Part shown: positions 9,493 through 20,180 of the stretch, piece after piece
Layout of the letters: every line of letters starts with the position of its first letter
Position numbering within the stretch: the first letter of the stretch is position 1
Assembly (NCBI GenBank): GCA_949752745.1
Contig: CATKHT010000140.1
Location: forward strand, 16,973-80,972
DNA length: 64,000 nucleotides
Reading direction: 5' to 3'
Origin: Protula sp. h YS-2021
Taxonomy: Eukaryota; Annelida; Polychaeta; Sabellida; Serpulidae
Program-made: the position numbers and the translations under genes
Notes under the pieces: generated by a model
Databases searched by the model: none
What the model was told of the DNA's origin: nothing
The model's input: only the letters and a program-made list of their open reading frames with translations

Positions 9493-9806
9493 AGTAGGTT
9501 CTAAACTGGGAACTGGGCCACCTGACCCCCCTTCGCGATGGAAAATTTTTGATATTTTATGTTTACACGTCTCAGACGATTCTAAACAACTTTGGTTTTT
9601 TACCCCTTCTCGTCAGAAATTTAATAAACGAAAGAACTGAGCGAAACATAAAGTATAGGACAAGAGGACTCTGCCAAGCATACAGTATAGGACGAGAGAA
9701 CTGGGTCACCTGACTCCCCCTTCGTAGAATATTTTTTATTTTTGCATATTTATCCATTTCAGACGATTCTGAGCAACTTTGTTATTTTCTTTGTCTGGAC
9801 ATTGAG

Positions 9807-9814
9807 TATATAAG
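9807..9814 (+). promoter_or_regulatory. TATA box upstream of the PC4-like relic
   Basis: TATATAAG, 100 bases before the ATG at 9914 and about 35 bases after the palindrome at 9758-9772. This is the same palindrome, TATA, gene order as at 56064-56462. Confidence 0.6.
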
Positions 9815-9913
9815 ACCTGCTGCTTTGAAGAGCACATAACTTCTCCGGCACTTGAACGAGTACAAGCATTCCTTGAACAGATTTCTCAGCAACAATTTAT
9901 CGTTGTAACTAAA

Positions 9914-10554
9914 ATGGAGGAACAAACGGTGATAGCTAATTTCAAGATCTATGCTCCCTCAAGCGTAGCAGTTGAAGATGTTCGATATGGTCGATTCATC
10001 AGAATCAAACGAGGTGAAAATTGGATGGGATTTTCTGCTCCTTTCTGGAAGAGAGCGAATGATAAATTAAAGATGATGCACATGATTAATTTCAAAATGT
10101 ATTTAACAAAATCAAAGAGTTTATAAGTTATTATATTCAACAACAATCGGTATATCAGCTTTATGCAGCTCTCAATTTGAAGCGAAAGATTACACTTACT
10201 ACTTTAACTTCATTGATGAGGAATAGGCCACGCTGCTCAACGTAATGCTGATGCAACAAATAAACAGTGTGTTACATGAGGAGCCATTATCAACATCCAA
10301 TCTTCTGCTTGATGAGACGTGTATGGAATGTCATGGTTGGGTGACAGCAGTCCAGTTAATGGAGCAGAAACAGAAGAAAACAACTAATTTGACCAAAGAA
10401 ACTGGCTGAAGCGTAGTTGAGTAATAAGAACCAGCTTGGATTATTATGTACATATTGCGGTGCTGAAGGATATGTCGAAGATGATGATTGCCACTGCCAC
10501 AGAATTGACAAATTATGTGGACCTGAAAAATTTTGTGGTAAATGTGAAGCTTGA
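9914..10554 (+). pseudogene. PC4-like / zinc-ribbon protein relic
   Basis: The first 70 codons are open (VEDVRYGRFIRIKRGENW...FSAPFWKRAN...FKMYLTKSKS) and align with residues 1-75 of the protein at 2719-3366. A TAA follows, then further homology in other frames, ending in the ribbon LCTYCGAEGYVEDDDCHCH...FCGKCEA before TGA at 10552-10554. Confidence 0.8.
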
Positions 10555-10673
10555 AAGGTTGACGAGATGCATATAGAGGAATGGCTAATGTACTGAAAAG
10601 AGTGACACTATAAGAGAACTTTTCAATAAGGTGCATAATCATATATATTCTGTAGAGACTAAGCAGTAAAGAC

Positions 10674-10907
10674 ATGTCTCTTGTGAAGGCCGATGTTATT
10701 TTCATACGGATATATATAGACTTTATGATTGATGAATTAACTCGCTTTGGATTCGAGAAAGAACAACTTTGGCACTCAGATATCTGTTTTGACTTTACTC
10801 ACTACAACTTTAGCAGAATTGAATTACACAGCAGGTTTATTGAGCAGCGTTATGAAACTGGAATTGAAGACGCAGAGGATTTTTATTTTGATTTTGCATT
10901 TGACTGA
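10674..10907 (+). pseudogene. Truncated homologue of the 110-aa Polinton ORF
   Basis: 77 codons from ATG 10674, matching the 2359-2691 protein through IELHSRFIEQRYETGIEDAEDFYFDFA. It then ends early, lacking the C-terminal third. Confidence 0.75.
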
Positions 10908-10937
10908 GATTGTTTTGCAGAAGATGAAAACTGAACC

Positions 10938-11087
10938 ATGTCAGCATTTCAATCTCTTCTTCACAGATATATAGAAACATTGGATGATGTATTCCAAGTG
11001 AACTATACTGACTTTGTGTTTTCAAAGCTTCCTTATTTTGAATCTGATTGGATTCTAGAAGTAAAGAATATGCATAAATATGCATAA
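10938..11087 (+). pseudogene. Truncated homologue of the 172-aa Polinton ORF
   Basis: 49 codons with DDVFQVNYTDFVFSKLPYFESDW, matching the N-terminal part of the 3447-3965 protein before a TAA. It is last in this block, whereas its homologue is first in the element at 1-4574. Confidence 0.75.
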
Positions 11088-11095
11088 ATAACACT

Positions 11096-11693
11096 ATCCT
11101 ATTGCTATTTCTAGCCTGAGCGATAAACTCAAAGAAACAAGGCGCAGAAAATTTTTAACTATATTTAGCATCAAGTTATTGTTACATCAAATTATATACC
11201 ATTCAATTCGGATTATAGTATCTTGTATGAAAAACAGATTGATATAATCTGCAAACAAATAAGAGCAGTTTTGCACGCAGAACAAACGTTTCAAAAGAGA
11301 AAATTCCTAAAGCAATTTTTGGTGTAGAATATTCATACGGATGCAGCACTGAAGTAAAGAATTTGAAAAAGTAAAATATTACCTGATATTTATTGAAACC
11401 CTTGAAAGTCAATACAATCTACTGAGATTTGTTAGAGACTTTGACGAATCAAACCTCGTCAGTGCCGTCTTTCTGACGGGTTCAGAGGGTTAAATGAATC
11501 TCAAATGAATATTTAAATGTATTTTTTCGATTGTGTTCCCGTACGTGTTCGTATAATTAAATGATCCAGTTCTGCACGGAAGTGTGAAAAGTAAAAAAAA
11601 AACCTCTTCGATTTTCATTGACTTTTAAATCCCGCTTCTATTTGATTTCAATGTCAACAACGTGAGCACTTTATCACAACAGACCAAACTACC
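11096..11693. other. Non-coding spacer
   Basis: No supported gene or repeat. Confidence 0.4.
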
Positions 11694-13439
11694 GATTCAG
11701 ATTCAGATTCAGGTTTATTCAGTGCTCATTCTGGACAATAAAAATAACAAATATCTGAACAATAGTATATGAAAAATCGATAATGCAATACACTAGTACA
11801 GCGGATTTTTTTTTTCAATTTAGCATGCGAAATACAAAATACAATAGTCACCTTTACACATTGCACCTTTACACCTTTTTTGGGCGAATCCCATCACATT
11901 TCGCTCAATTTTTCGGCATTACCTACACGTTTTCGGTACGGTCAGGGTTCGGTTCGGAGGAGGTTACCCTTATACATAGCTTTTCATACTCTCTTTCACA
12001 AATTTAGCCAAATTTAACATAACCATATATTGTTTGCTGTTCAGGTGGTTCATGAATTTCGTACAGCTTACTTGTTTTGGTATATTTTGGCTCAATATAT
12101 TTTTCTCTTAGGTCGCTGAATTTCGGACACACCAAAATGTTATTGTATTCGTTTCCCGTCTCCCTGAGTGAACATTTTATACATTTCCTTTTACATTGGT
12201 TTACAAACGGCCTGCAATATCGCATTTATGACCTCCAGTTTATGATTACTGTTACGATATTTGCAAAGCGAAATGGCAAGGTTATTTGGTAACATACTTT
12301 GATACTTTTCTGTTTCAGATACTTGTTTGAACAACATACACGCTTCACATTTACTAAGACTCCCTATTTTCCCTCCCCAATCCCCTACAAACATGTCTCT
12401 CAGCATGGATTTGAAAGCTTTGCTAGTAAATCTTAGCTCAAGCAACTCTTTTTTTGTATAAAGCGTGTTATTTCATGTATTTGCTTGGCAAGTGTAGGGT
12501 TGTCGTCATCATTTAACTTGCAGTAATATTTCATAGTTCTGCATTTAATAAGTATGGATATTGATATTTCCCCACTAAGCAGGGATATTGGTATTTCTCC
12601 AGTTTCTCCATAGATCATGGGAATCGGTGTATTTCTTTTTAATTGCAATATGTATCTTAAATACTTAAGATGGGTTTTATCAATTATTTTAAGGTATTCA
12701 AGCCCCCATACTTCGCAGCCATAAGAAATAATTGGGCAAATACTTTTATGGAATCTTGAGAGCTACTTTTTTGTGTTCAAAAATCGTAATCTTTGTCTTT
12801 TTTCATTAACCTTTAGCTTCCATTTACAGCAGTAATCGCACAATAAATTCAATCCCTTTTGTAAGCTTTTAGCAATATCTGCTAATAACACGGTGTCATC
12901 TGCGTATATGATAAGAAATAGTTGTAGATAGTGGTCGATGTATAATTTATTCATGACGTTTAGTTTGAATCCGTTTACTTTCAAGTAGTCCTCCAAATCG
13001 TTGATATATAGTGCAAACAAAAAGGGTGATAGGTTTTCTCCTTATCTGAGTCCGGTAAGAAGGGCTCAGACATCTCCCCATTGGTGAATACCTTACTTTT
13101 AATTTTACTGTACATGTTTTTGATAACCACGATCAAATTTGATGAGATACCGTTTTAGACATCTTATACCACAGTCCTTCCCTCCACACCTTATCAAATG
13201 CTTTCTCATAATCTACCTATGCAGCGTACAATTTTCTCTTTTCAGCAAGGAATATTTCCATTAAGTTTTGGATTGCGAAGATATGGTCTATAGTTGAGTG
13301 ACCCTTACGGAAGCCAGATTGGTTTCTTTTTAGTATGTTAAAACTCGGTGAGAAGGTTTTTAATCTATCATTCAATAGTTTTGTGAATACTTTACCCAGA
13401 CTTGAGACCAGTATGATGCCTCTGTAATTACCTGTGGCC
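11694..13439 (-). mobile_element. LINE A, 3' part (reverse transcriptase relic)
   Basis: The minus strand encodes degenerate non-LTR reverse transcriptase: TGNYRGIILVSSLGKVFTKLLNDRL, NQSGFRKGHSTIDHIFAIQNL, LYAA(Y)VDYEKAFD, then IIYADDTVLLA (12790-13000) and a C-terminal ETGNEYNNILVCPKFSDLREKY near 12050-12160. Stops and frameshifts are frequent. The 3' end has a (TGAATC)n tail at 11694-11715. The 5' part continues at 18795-19600 beyond the nested insertions. The clade is not resolved. Confidence 0.8.
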
Positions 13440-13534
13440 GTATTCACGAAAGTGTAAGTTTAAACTTAGAGACAATCTAAGTGCAAAAATGTAAGAGTAA
13501 ACTTAGATTCCCTTTGGTTAAACTTAGCAGTATT
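13440..13534. mobile_element. MITE-like repeat, left part
   Basis: Begins gtattcacgaaagtg and contains taagtttaaacttag palindromes. It is interrupted by the Gypsy element at 13535 and resumes at 18703. The LINE target triplet GCC is duplicated at 13437-13439 and 18795-18797. Confidence 0.6.
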
Positions 13535-13710
13535 TGAAGATTAGTTGAGTGGTAGTGTTAATAGGTGTGTAGGCAGCAAGCAGGAAGGATGAACAACGGG
13601 TTTAAACGTATATTTATTAAGTTCTTACTCAAGCTGGCGTCGCTTGTGTTTACACCGGAAGTGAAGCCACAGTGGAGTTATTCACAGGATATTCATACAC
13701 ATAATCTACA
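13535..13710 (-). repeat. Gypsy 3' LTR
   Basis: 176 bp, identical to 18522-18697. The 5' flank on the plus strand is the target duplication GTATT. Confidence 0.95.
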
Positions 13711-13722
13711 TCTTTCCTTTTA
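13711..13722 (-). promoter_or_regulatory. Polypurine tract of the Gypsy element
   Basis: Minus-strand AAAAGGAAAGA lies directly upstream of the 3' LTR, where plus-strand DNA synthesis is primed in LTR elements. The remaining 13723-14384 is 3' untranslated internal sequence. Confidence 0.7.
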
Positions 13723-14384
13723 ACAAAATAAGACAGTGTCACATAATCTTAAATTATCGATCACGATTTAAGTTATTTTGAAATATACTATAAAAGCATT
13801 TATGTATATGAACTGTACTCGTGTAGAACATTAGCAATAATAAAGCACTGCTTACATATGATAACAAAATCAACTTAGATGCAATATCAAACGACTTTTA
13901 AACGAAATTAAATATTTTGCAACTTATGAAACAGGAAGTTGACATTATAATCAAAATATTTACATAAGTATTACCATTTACTTTGATGACTGTTGTAAAC
14001 TAACTTATGAACTGCTATTGTCTCTCATCATATATCACTGAAACATACATGTGAAATTATTTGTTATTTATTGTATTTCAGCATATAAATAGTCTATATT
14101 TTGCACACGGCTCTAAAGTCTTTGTGTTCTTTCGGTATAAACTAGTAGATCACTGTTATTTCTGTAGTTTTTTTCGCTCGCTGAAAAATAAATTAAATAA
14201 ATAACATACTTAACAACTAAGATACACATGAATTCTAAATTCTACGAAGACACATATAAAGTATCAATACATGAGAAACATGTACTAACATTATATCATT
14301 GTTAAGCACATATATGAGCACATAATGTAGATCTATCTTTTTTTTTTTTATCTTTTAATCACTTCAATATCGCTCTGAAAATAA

Positions 14385-17300
14385 TCAACAGTACTTTGGG
14401 TTAGGTTTTGAGATACGACCACTACGCATAACATTTTGCCTAACATTTTGGTCTGTTTTGGTAATTGTAGGGAGGTTGACAATCATTTTTTCTGCTACAG
14501 GTTCAGAAATTTTAACACTTTTTGGAACATTTACCATACTCTTTTCCGTACTTTTATTTTGAGCAATGACTGGATTTGAATTCACAATATTTTGAGGAAC
14601 ACTTGATACGCCCTTTTTAGATGGCGGATTGTACTTTTCAGAAACTGGCAATAGATGGCGTCTGTTACGTCTATACTCTTTATTACCTGACTGTACAATG
14701 TATGAACGAGGTGTTTGAGCGAAACCAGTCACAATACCTTGTTTATCGAAACCTTTATCAGTTTGCAACCTTACAGTTTGATTGGGTGAAAGCACAGACA
14801 AGGGTTTAGCAGTTTTATCATAATATTTCTTCTTCTGTGAACGACTTTTGTAGAGCAAATTAGGAACACCGGAGATGAGATGTGGTTTCAGGGTGTTTGT
14901 TGTTGTCGGAAGTGGAATGTTTGTTTTTCTAGAAAACAAACGTTCAGCTGGTGACTTCAAGTGATTATCCCTTGGAGTATTTCGGAGCATAAGTAATCCA
15001 TAATAAACATCGGAATTGTCTTTCTCAGCTCGAGTGAGCAACGATTTTGCTCTCTTTACAGCTTCTTCTGCGAAATTTGCTTGAGGGTATCTCGGAGAAG
15101 AGGTAACATGCTCGAAATTCCAGACTTGAGAGAATTCTTGGAATTCTTGCGAGGTGTATTGACGAGCATTGTCAGTTATAAGCACTTGGGGAGTTCCATG
15201 GGTTGCGAAGTGGCGCTTCAGGAGGGTAATTACAGACTTACTGGTCATGTCCTTCAGGGTATTGAACTCAAACCATCCAGAATAAGAGTCAACTAAAATC
15301 AAATACACAATGGAGTTCCATTCGAACAAATCAGATGCTAAAATTTGCCAAGGTAAATTTGGTACCGGATGTTGATTTATTGGTTCTTTTTGATTGTGCG
15401 CTTTTGTTGCATTACAGGCAGAACACTGATCGACATGGAAGTGAACATCTTCTTCCATTTTTGGCCAATAAAAATAATCTCTAGCTAGCCTTGTTGTTGA
15501 ATCTGCACCTAGATGGTGTTTGTGCAGTTGTGTTATGTACTCTGTGCGTAGTGCTGATGGAACTACAATTTTGGTGCTTCTCATAATGATGTCATTGTCT
15601 ATTGATAACTCATCTCTAAATGGGTAGAAGGGTTTTAGCCATGTAGGTGCACTTTGAAACTTGGTGGGCCAGTTACCTTGAATTATGAGTTGAGCTAATT
15701 TTGAAAGAGTCTCATCTGACTTTGTAGCTGCTATTAATTCTTCTGTCTTCTTTGGAGAAATGGGAATGTCGACGTCCATTACTTCGAATTTTGTTTGTTC
15801 TTGTTTTGATGGTCCATTTTTGAGATAAGCACGGGAGAGGGTATCGGCAAGATACATTTGACTACCTTTTCTGAAAACAATATGGAGACTGTACTTTTGC
15901 AGTTTGAGTAACATATTTTGAAGACGGGCAGGAGCTTTTGAAATCGGCTTTTTGAAAATACTTTCGAGAGGTTTATGGTCAGTTTCGACTGTCACACTTT
16001 TCCCATAGATGTAGTCATGGAATTTTGTACACGCGAAGACGATGCTGGCCATTTCTTTTTCTATTTGTGCCCATTTGATTTCATTTTCGGTTAATGCACG
16101 AGAGGCATAAGCGATCGGCTTATCATCTTGTAGGATAGCTGCACCTAATCCAGATTTGGATGCGTCACAAGTGAGAGTTACTGGCTTTTTTACATCGTAG
16201 TACGAAAGCACTGGAGGACTGCACAGATAGTTTTTGAGTGAATCGTAGGCATTTTGGTGTCTTTGTTCCCAATGCCAGGCGACGTTGTCATGGAGTAATT
16301 CTCGGAGCACAGATGTTTTGTCACTGTAGTTTTCTACGAATCTCGTGAGGTAGTTCGTCATTCCGAGAAATCGTTGAAGTGCTGTTTTGTCTTCAGGAGC
16401 GGCCATGTTGTTGATGGCTGTAACTTTATTTGGATCCGGAAGTAGACCTTTGGAAGTAAATATGTTGCCGACATATTTGACTTCACTGATTCGAAATCGA
16501 CATTTGTTGACATTTAGGCGGAGGTTTATTTTGTGTAGCCTTTCGAGGACGATTTTCAAATTGGCATCATGGTCAGCCATATTGGTACCGTAAACGAGAA
16601 TATCGTCGACAATCACTTTGCAGGGTGTATCTTTCATCAACGTTTCAATGGATTGTTGGTAGACTTCAGAACCAGATGAAATACCATATGGCATTCTTAA
16701 ATACCTATAGCGACCAAACACGGAGTTGAAGGTGGTGTAATAACTAGATTTCTCATCTAGCTTGATATGCCAAAAAGCACTCTTGGCATCTAAAACTGAG
16801 AATACAGTTGCACCAGGTATTGAAGATGCTACTTCGTCGAGTGTCTTCAAAGGGTGGTGAGGTCTCATGAGTGCTTTGTTGAGGTCTCGAGGATCAATGC
16901 AGATCCGTAATTCATCTGTGTTCTTTTTTCTTGCTGCTACCATTGATGAAACCCATTCGGTAGGCTCAGTGACTTTTGCTATGATGCCATTTTTCTCCAT
17001 TTTGTCGAGGGATTCTTTGATTTTATCTTTCATGGCGTGTGGCACATTACGAGGAGGCTTGATGACAGGGGTCACATCCGGGTTTAGCTTCATTTTGTAT
17101 GTAATTGGCAGACATCCAGGTTCTTCGCTGAAGAGATCACTGTGGTGTCTCCAAATATCGCTCGGGATATTTTGGGGATTTTGAAGCTTCTCACACGGGG
17201 TTTTACTAATTTCATGCACATCAGGATGTAACGAAATGAGATTTAGCTTAAGAGCGTCTTTCAAACCTAGAATTGTTTTCGAGTTCTGTTGTACCACTTG

Positions 17301-18494
17301 AAACACGAGAGGTTCAATGGAGTTAAAAATTCTGCAGTTAAGCGAAATGGTTCCTACCGTTTCGATTGTGTCCTTACTGTAAGTCACCAACCTCACTTTG
17401 TTTCTGGTGTTGATCTGAGGGTGTGTAATGAGAGATAACGATGCGAGTGTTTCACTTGAGATCACATTACATTTGGCACCCGAGTCCACTTTTAACTCAA
17501 ATGGCGAGTTATCCACGTAGGCTGTAACATGGATTTCATCTTTCACGTTGTTTTGGTTGATGTCTACAGTTTCGATCACAAAATTTTCTAATTGTGCAGA
17601 TGCGATATCCGGTTCGGATTCTTCGTCATAAGTGTCATCTGTGTAATCAATCTCATGGAGATTGCTACGTCGGCCATATTGCGAAAATCTTCTACGTCCT
17701 CTGCCTCTGTATGATCTTTGTTGCGATTGATTGGTGTTTTGCGATTGCGAAGTTGATTGCTTCTGACCAGAAGACATGCATTTTACAGCAAAATGGTTAT
17801 ATTTACCACAGAGAGAACATTGTGTTCCGTATGCAGGACATTTTCTGACCGGATGTGTAGTACCACAATTAAAACAGTTCTTTCTAACTTGTTCTGACTG
17901 GGGTTTTCTTTTGTTTTGAATCTTCTTTTGTTTAATAGAGTTAACATCTGGATCTTGGTTAACAGTTTTGTTATCAGTCTCAGCTAACTCATGAAGTTGG
18001 CATATTTCTATTGCTTTATCAAGCGTTAGATCAGCTTCTTTTAATAAAAGCTTACGTACCGTGTCACTTGAAATACCAACAACAATTCGATCGCGAATAA
18101 ATTCTTCTTTCTTGTTGCCCAGTTCACATGCATCCGCTTTATTTCGTAGATCGACGAGGAATGTCTGGAAATTCTCATTCGTCTTCTGATTGCGGGTGTT
18201 GAATTTATGACGAAGCATGGTGATGTTTTTCTTCGGTTCACATAGCGCTTTGAACTTTGCTTTTAGATCCACTGGATTTTCGGCAGATTCGTTTTCACCG
18301 TACACGAAAGATCTTGCTCTTTCTATTGCGTCCTTCCCTGCGAGGTTGAGTAGTATGTAGGCACGTGTTTTAGCGTCTGCGGTTGGATGAGCTGCATTAA
18401 CGTATATGTCATACTCCAATTCGAACACTCTCCAGTTTTCAGCGCAGTTGCCTTCAAAGCTGAGGATCTCAGGTTTTCTCAATGCCGTTGCCAT
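14385..18494 (-). CDS. Gypsy Gag-Pol polyprotein
   Basis: 1369 residues in one frame from ATG 18494. Gag occupies about 1-205. Two CCHC knuckles follow (CFNCGTTHPVRKC, CSLCGKYNHFAVKC; about 207-240). The aspartic protease is near residue 335 (VDSGAKCNVIS). The reverse transcriptase spans about 470-680, with VIVDDILVYG near 630. RNase H is at about 740-860 (TCDASKSGLGAA, ETDHKPLE). The integrase HHCC finger is near 990-1040 (HKHHLGAD...CSACNATK). The integrase core has SDLFEW, ITDNARQYTS and NFAEEAVKRAK as the DDE triad. Fused Gag-Pol without a frameshift and the short LTRs fit the Mag-like group. No stop is present, so it may be functional. Confidence 0.95.
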   Translation of the reverse strand: MATALRKPEILSFEGNCAENWRVFELEYDIYVNAAHPTADAKTRAYILLNLAGKDAIERARSFVYGENESAENPVDLKAKFKALCEPKKNITMLRHKFNTRNQKTNENFQTFLVDLRNKADACELGNKKEEFIRDRIVVGISSDTVRKLLLKEADLTLDKAIEICQLHELAETDNKTVNQDPDVNSIKQKKIQNKRKPQSEQVRKNCFNCGTTHPVRKCPAYGTQCSLCGKYNHFAVKCMSSGQKQSTSQSQNTNQSQQRSYRGRGRRRFSQYGRRSNLHEIDYTDDTYDEESEPDIASAQLENFVIETVDINQNNVKDEIHVTAYVDNSPFELKVDSGAKCNVISSETLASLSLITHPQINTRNKVRLVTYSKDTIETVGTISLNCRIFNSIEPLVFQVVQQNSKTILGLKDALKLNLISLHPDVHEISKTPCEKLQNPQNIPSDIWRHHSDLFSEEPGCLPITYKMKLNPDVTPVIKPPRNVPHAMKDKIKESLDKMEKNGIIAKVTEPTEWVSSMVAARKKNTDELRICIDPRDLNKALMRPHHPLKTLDEVASSIPGATVFSVLDAKSAFWHIKLDEKSSYYTTFNSVFGRYRYLRMPYGISSGSEVYQQSIETLMKDTPCKVIVDDILVYGTNMADHDANLKIVLERLHKINLRLNVNKCRFRISEVKYVGNIFTSKGLLPDPNKVTAINNMAAPEDKTALQRFLGMTNYLTRFVENYSDKTSVLRELLHDNVAWHWEQRHQNAYDSLKNYLCSPPVLSYYDVKKPVTLTCDASKSGLGAAILQDDKPIAYASRALTENEIKWAQIEKEMASIVFACTKFHDYIYGKSVTVETDHKPLESIFKKPISKAPARLQNMLLKLQKYSLHIVFRKGSQMYLADTLSRAYLKNGPSKQEQTKFEVMDVDIPISPKKTEELIAATKSDETLSKLAQLIIQGNWPTKFQSAPTWLKPFYPFRDELSIDNDIIMRSTKIVVPSALRTEYITQLHKHHLGADSTTRLARDYFYWPKMEEDVHFHVDQCSACNATKAHNQKEPINQHPVPNLPWQILASDLFEWNSIVYLILVDSYSGWFEFNTLKDMTSKSVITLLKRHFATHGTPQVLITDNARQYTSQEFQEFSQVWNFEHVTSSPRYPQANFAEEAVKRAKSLLTRAEKDNSDVYYGLLMLRNTPRDNHLKSPAERLFSRKTNIPLPTTTNTLKPHLISGVPNLLYKSRSQKKKYYDKTAKPLSVLSPNQTVRLQTDKGFDKQGIVTGFAQTPRSYIVQSGNKEYRRNRRHLLPVSEKYNPPSKKGVSSVPQNIVNSNPVIAQNKSTEKSMVNVPKSVKISEPVAEKMIVNLPTITKTDQNVRQNVMRSGRISKPNPKYC

Positions 18495-18503
18495 GTTCGA
18501 AAC

Positions 18504-18521
18504 TCAAAACATCTGACACCA
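18504..18521 (-). promoter_or_regulatory. Primer-binding site of the Gypsy element
   Basis: TGGTGTCAGATGTTTTGA immediately follows the 5' LTR on the minus strand. The first ten bases are complementary to a tRNA 3' end of the TCTGACACCA type, as in tRNA-Leu. The tRNA identity is inferred. Confidence 0.65.
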
Positions 18522-18697
18522 TGAAGATTAGTTGAGTGGTAGTGTTAATAGGTGTGTAGGCAGCAAGCAGGAAGGATGAACAACGGGTTTAAACGTATAT
18601 TTATTAAGTTCTTACTCAAGCTGGCGTCGCTTGTGTTTACACCGGAAGTGAAGCCACAGTGGAGTTATTCACAGGATATTCATACACATAATCTACA
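18522..18697 (-). repeat. Gypsy 5' LTR
   Basis: 176 bp, TG...CA, identical to the other LTR. The target duplication GTATT follows at 18698-18702. Confidence 0.95.
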
Positions 18698-18702
18698 GTA
18701 TT

Positions 18703-18794
18703 CACAAAATGTAAGTTTAAACTTACTCTCAAAGCTAAGCTTACTACGGACTACGCTTAGATTTCTAAGTTCAACCCAATGCCATATTTAAATA
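18703..18794. mobile_element. MITE-like repeat, right part
   Basis: Continues the repeat broken at 13534 (cacaaaatgtaagtttaaact, then a decayed mirror of the left end) and stops at 18794, just before the duplicated GCC of the LINE target. Confidence 0.6.
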
Positions 18795-19600
18795 GCCGGA
18801 GTGTTTAAAGGGTCCCCTTTCTTCTTATAAATCGGTATCTTAATTCCTGTTATCCACGTCTTCGGAATTCCCCCTCTCTCAAACACTACGGTAAATAAAC
18901 AAACATAACGGGTACCAGATCAACCAGTGTTAGTTTTAGAATTTCGTTTAGCATAAGGTCTTCCCCGGGAGATTTGTCATTTTCAGGCCTGAAAAGTTTT
19001 TTTTTTCACTTCGTCTTCCGTAAATTCTCTATCAAGGATTTCAGTCCAATTCCCCATTTCAGCAGGTTCTTCCAAATTTAAGTCCGTTTCACTGTCTTCA
19101 TTTGAATTTAACTTTCTGAAATGCTTTGTTAAGTCGTGAAGTCTGGTTTTTATTTGGTCGTTATTTTTTTTTTTTGAAGTCCAAAATTTTCCAAAATTCT
19201 TTGGATGCTTTTTGCGCTGCTTTCAGCTCATTTCTTTTCTTTCGTGTGTAACGAAATTTAGCGGCCCTCAATGCTTTTTTACATTGGGCACCAGCGTTGG
19301 CGAGGGTATCATAATCATCCCTATCATTCCCAACTTTGATTCTTCTCTTTGCTTTCCTGTATTGGGTGAGGGAGTTGGCTTTTCGAACAAAAACGGTGCA
19401 CAGCAGCTGCACAAATAGCTTGATTCCAAAATCTGTCAACCAGTTTTTTGTGGTAAGTTTAAAGGCAGCATTGGTGTTTACGCCATGTAAACACAAATTA
19501 AGGCATTTGCAAGAAATGGAGTGTAATTTCCGGCTATTTATGTCTGTAACGGGAAAATTGGCATACCGGGCGATAATAGGCTTAAATACTAATGTGAACG
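18795..19600 (-). mobile_element. LINE A, 5' part
   Basis: Minus-strand reading gives the region upstream of the reverse transcriptase core: KANSLTQYRKAKRRIK...AKFRYTRKKRNELKAA...SKEFWK near 19170-19400. It then continues to a frame reading GDPLNTP, which joins the TGNYRG of the distal part once the nested insertions are removed. Confidence 0.7.
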
Positions 19601-20180
19601 ACTAAGCCCATTCGCACTTTCAGGTCTTTCCGGTGGAGGTGTTGTTTCGACTGCAAATATTTTGGGATAAATTGTAAAGAAATGATAGGAAAAAACATCA
19701 AAATTCTAATTTCCTTTCAACATGCACACTTGCAAATTTATAAAGCCATCATGTGATCTTTTAAAAGCTATTTTACATATTACTCAGTAGTCCCAGCGGA
19801 CCCTTTCTATCTTCCTAGGACAGAAAGGGTCACAGTTAGTGCAGTAGAAATGGCCGTTGATCTCAATTTTCGAGGCTTTGGATCTGTAAAGAGACAAATA
19901 GGAAAAAACACTAGAAGATGATTTTCTCTGCCATGGCGTATCTATATTTGTCAAAACCTTGTTTGGCGTGTGGGAAATTTTGTTCGCAAAAAAAGAACGC
20001 ATCTCGTATATCTATTTCAAAGTGGTTTTGATGTATTTTTTCATCGACTTCTGTGTTCCTCTGTTCCGTGTTTATCCCCTATAACAAAAGCCACGTTTTT
20101 CTTAACTGTCGTAGACATAACTGAATCCGCTTATCATATGCTTTTTCAAAGGCTTTTACATATTACTGAGTCCTTATAAC
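19601..20180. other. Non-coding; degenerate direct-repeat units
   Basis: Segments ending ...gcttttacatattactgagtcc (near 20165) and ...ttttacatattactcagtagtcc (near 19790) resemble the sequence at 23930-24050. These suggest old tandem units of a few hundred bases split by the hAT insertion. Confidence 0.4.

Larger units (their letters stand above)
9493..11095 (+). mobile_element. Decayed Polinton-type element with three gene relics
   Basis: The start AGTAGGTTCTAAACTGGG is followed by the ctctcgtcctatac array in inverted orientation and two copies of the palindrome (9570-9586 imperfect, 9758-9772). Then come plus-strand relics of the 215-, 110- and 172-residue genes of the element at 1-4574. 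The right end is not identifiable; recognisable sequence stops near 11095. Confidence 0.6.
13535..18697 (-). mobile_element. Intact Ty3/Gypsy LTR retrotransposon (5163 bp), Mag-like
   Basis: Two 176-bp LTRs (13535-13710 and 18522-18697) that are identical as read. Each starts TG and ends CA, and they are flanked by the 5-bp duplication GTATT at 13530-13534 and 18698-18702. One uninterrupted 1369-codon Gag-Pol frame lies between. A primer-binding site and polypurine tract are in place. Identical LTRs and the open frame indicate recent insertion. Confidence 0.95.

Noticed and set aside
19784..20179. Short frames on both strands near 20 kb
   Set aside because: Lie in degenerate direct-repeat sequence; no conserved protein features.
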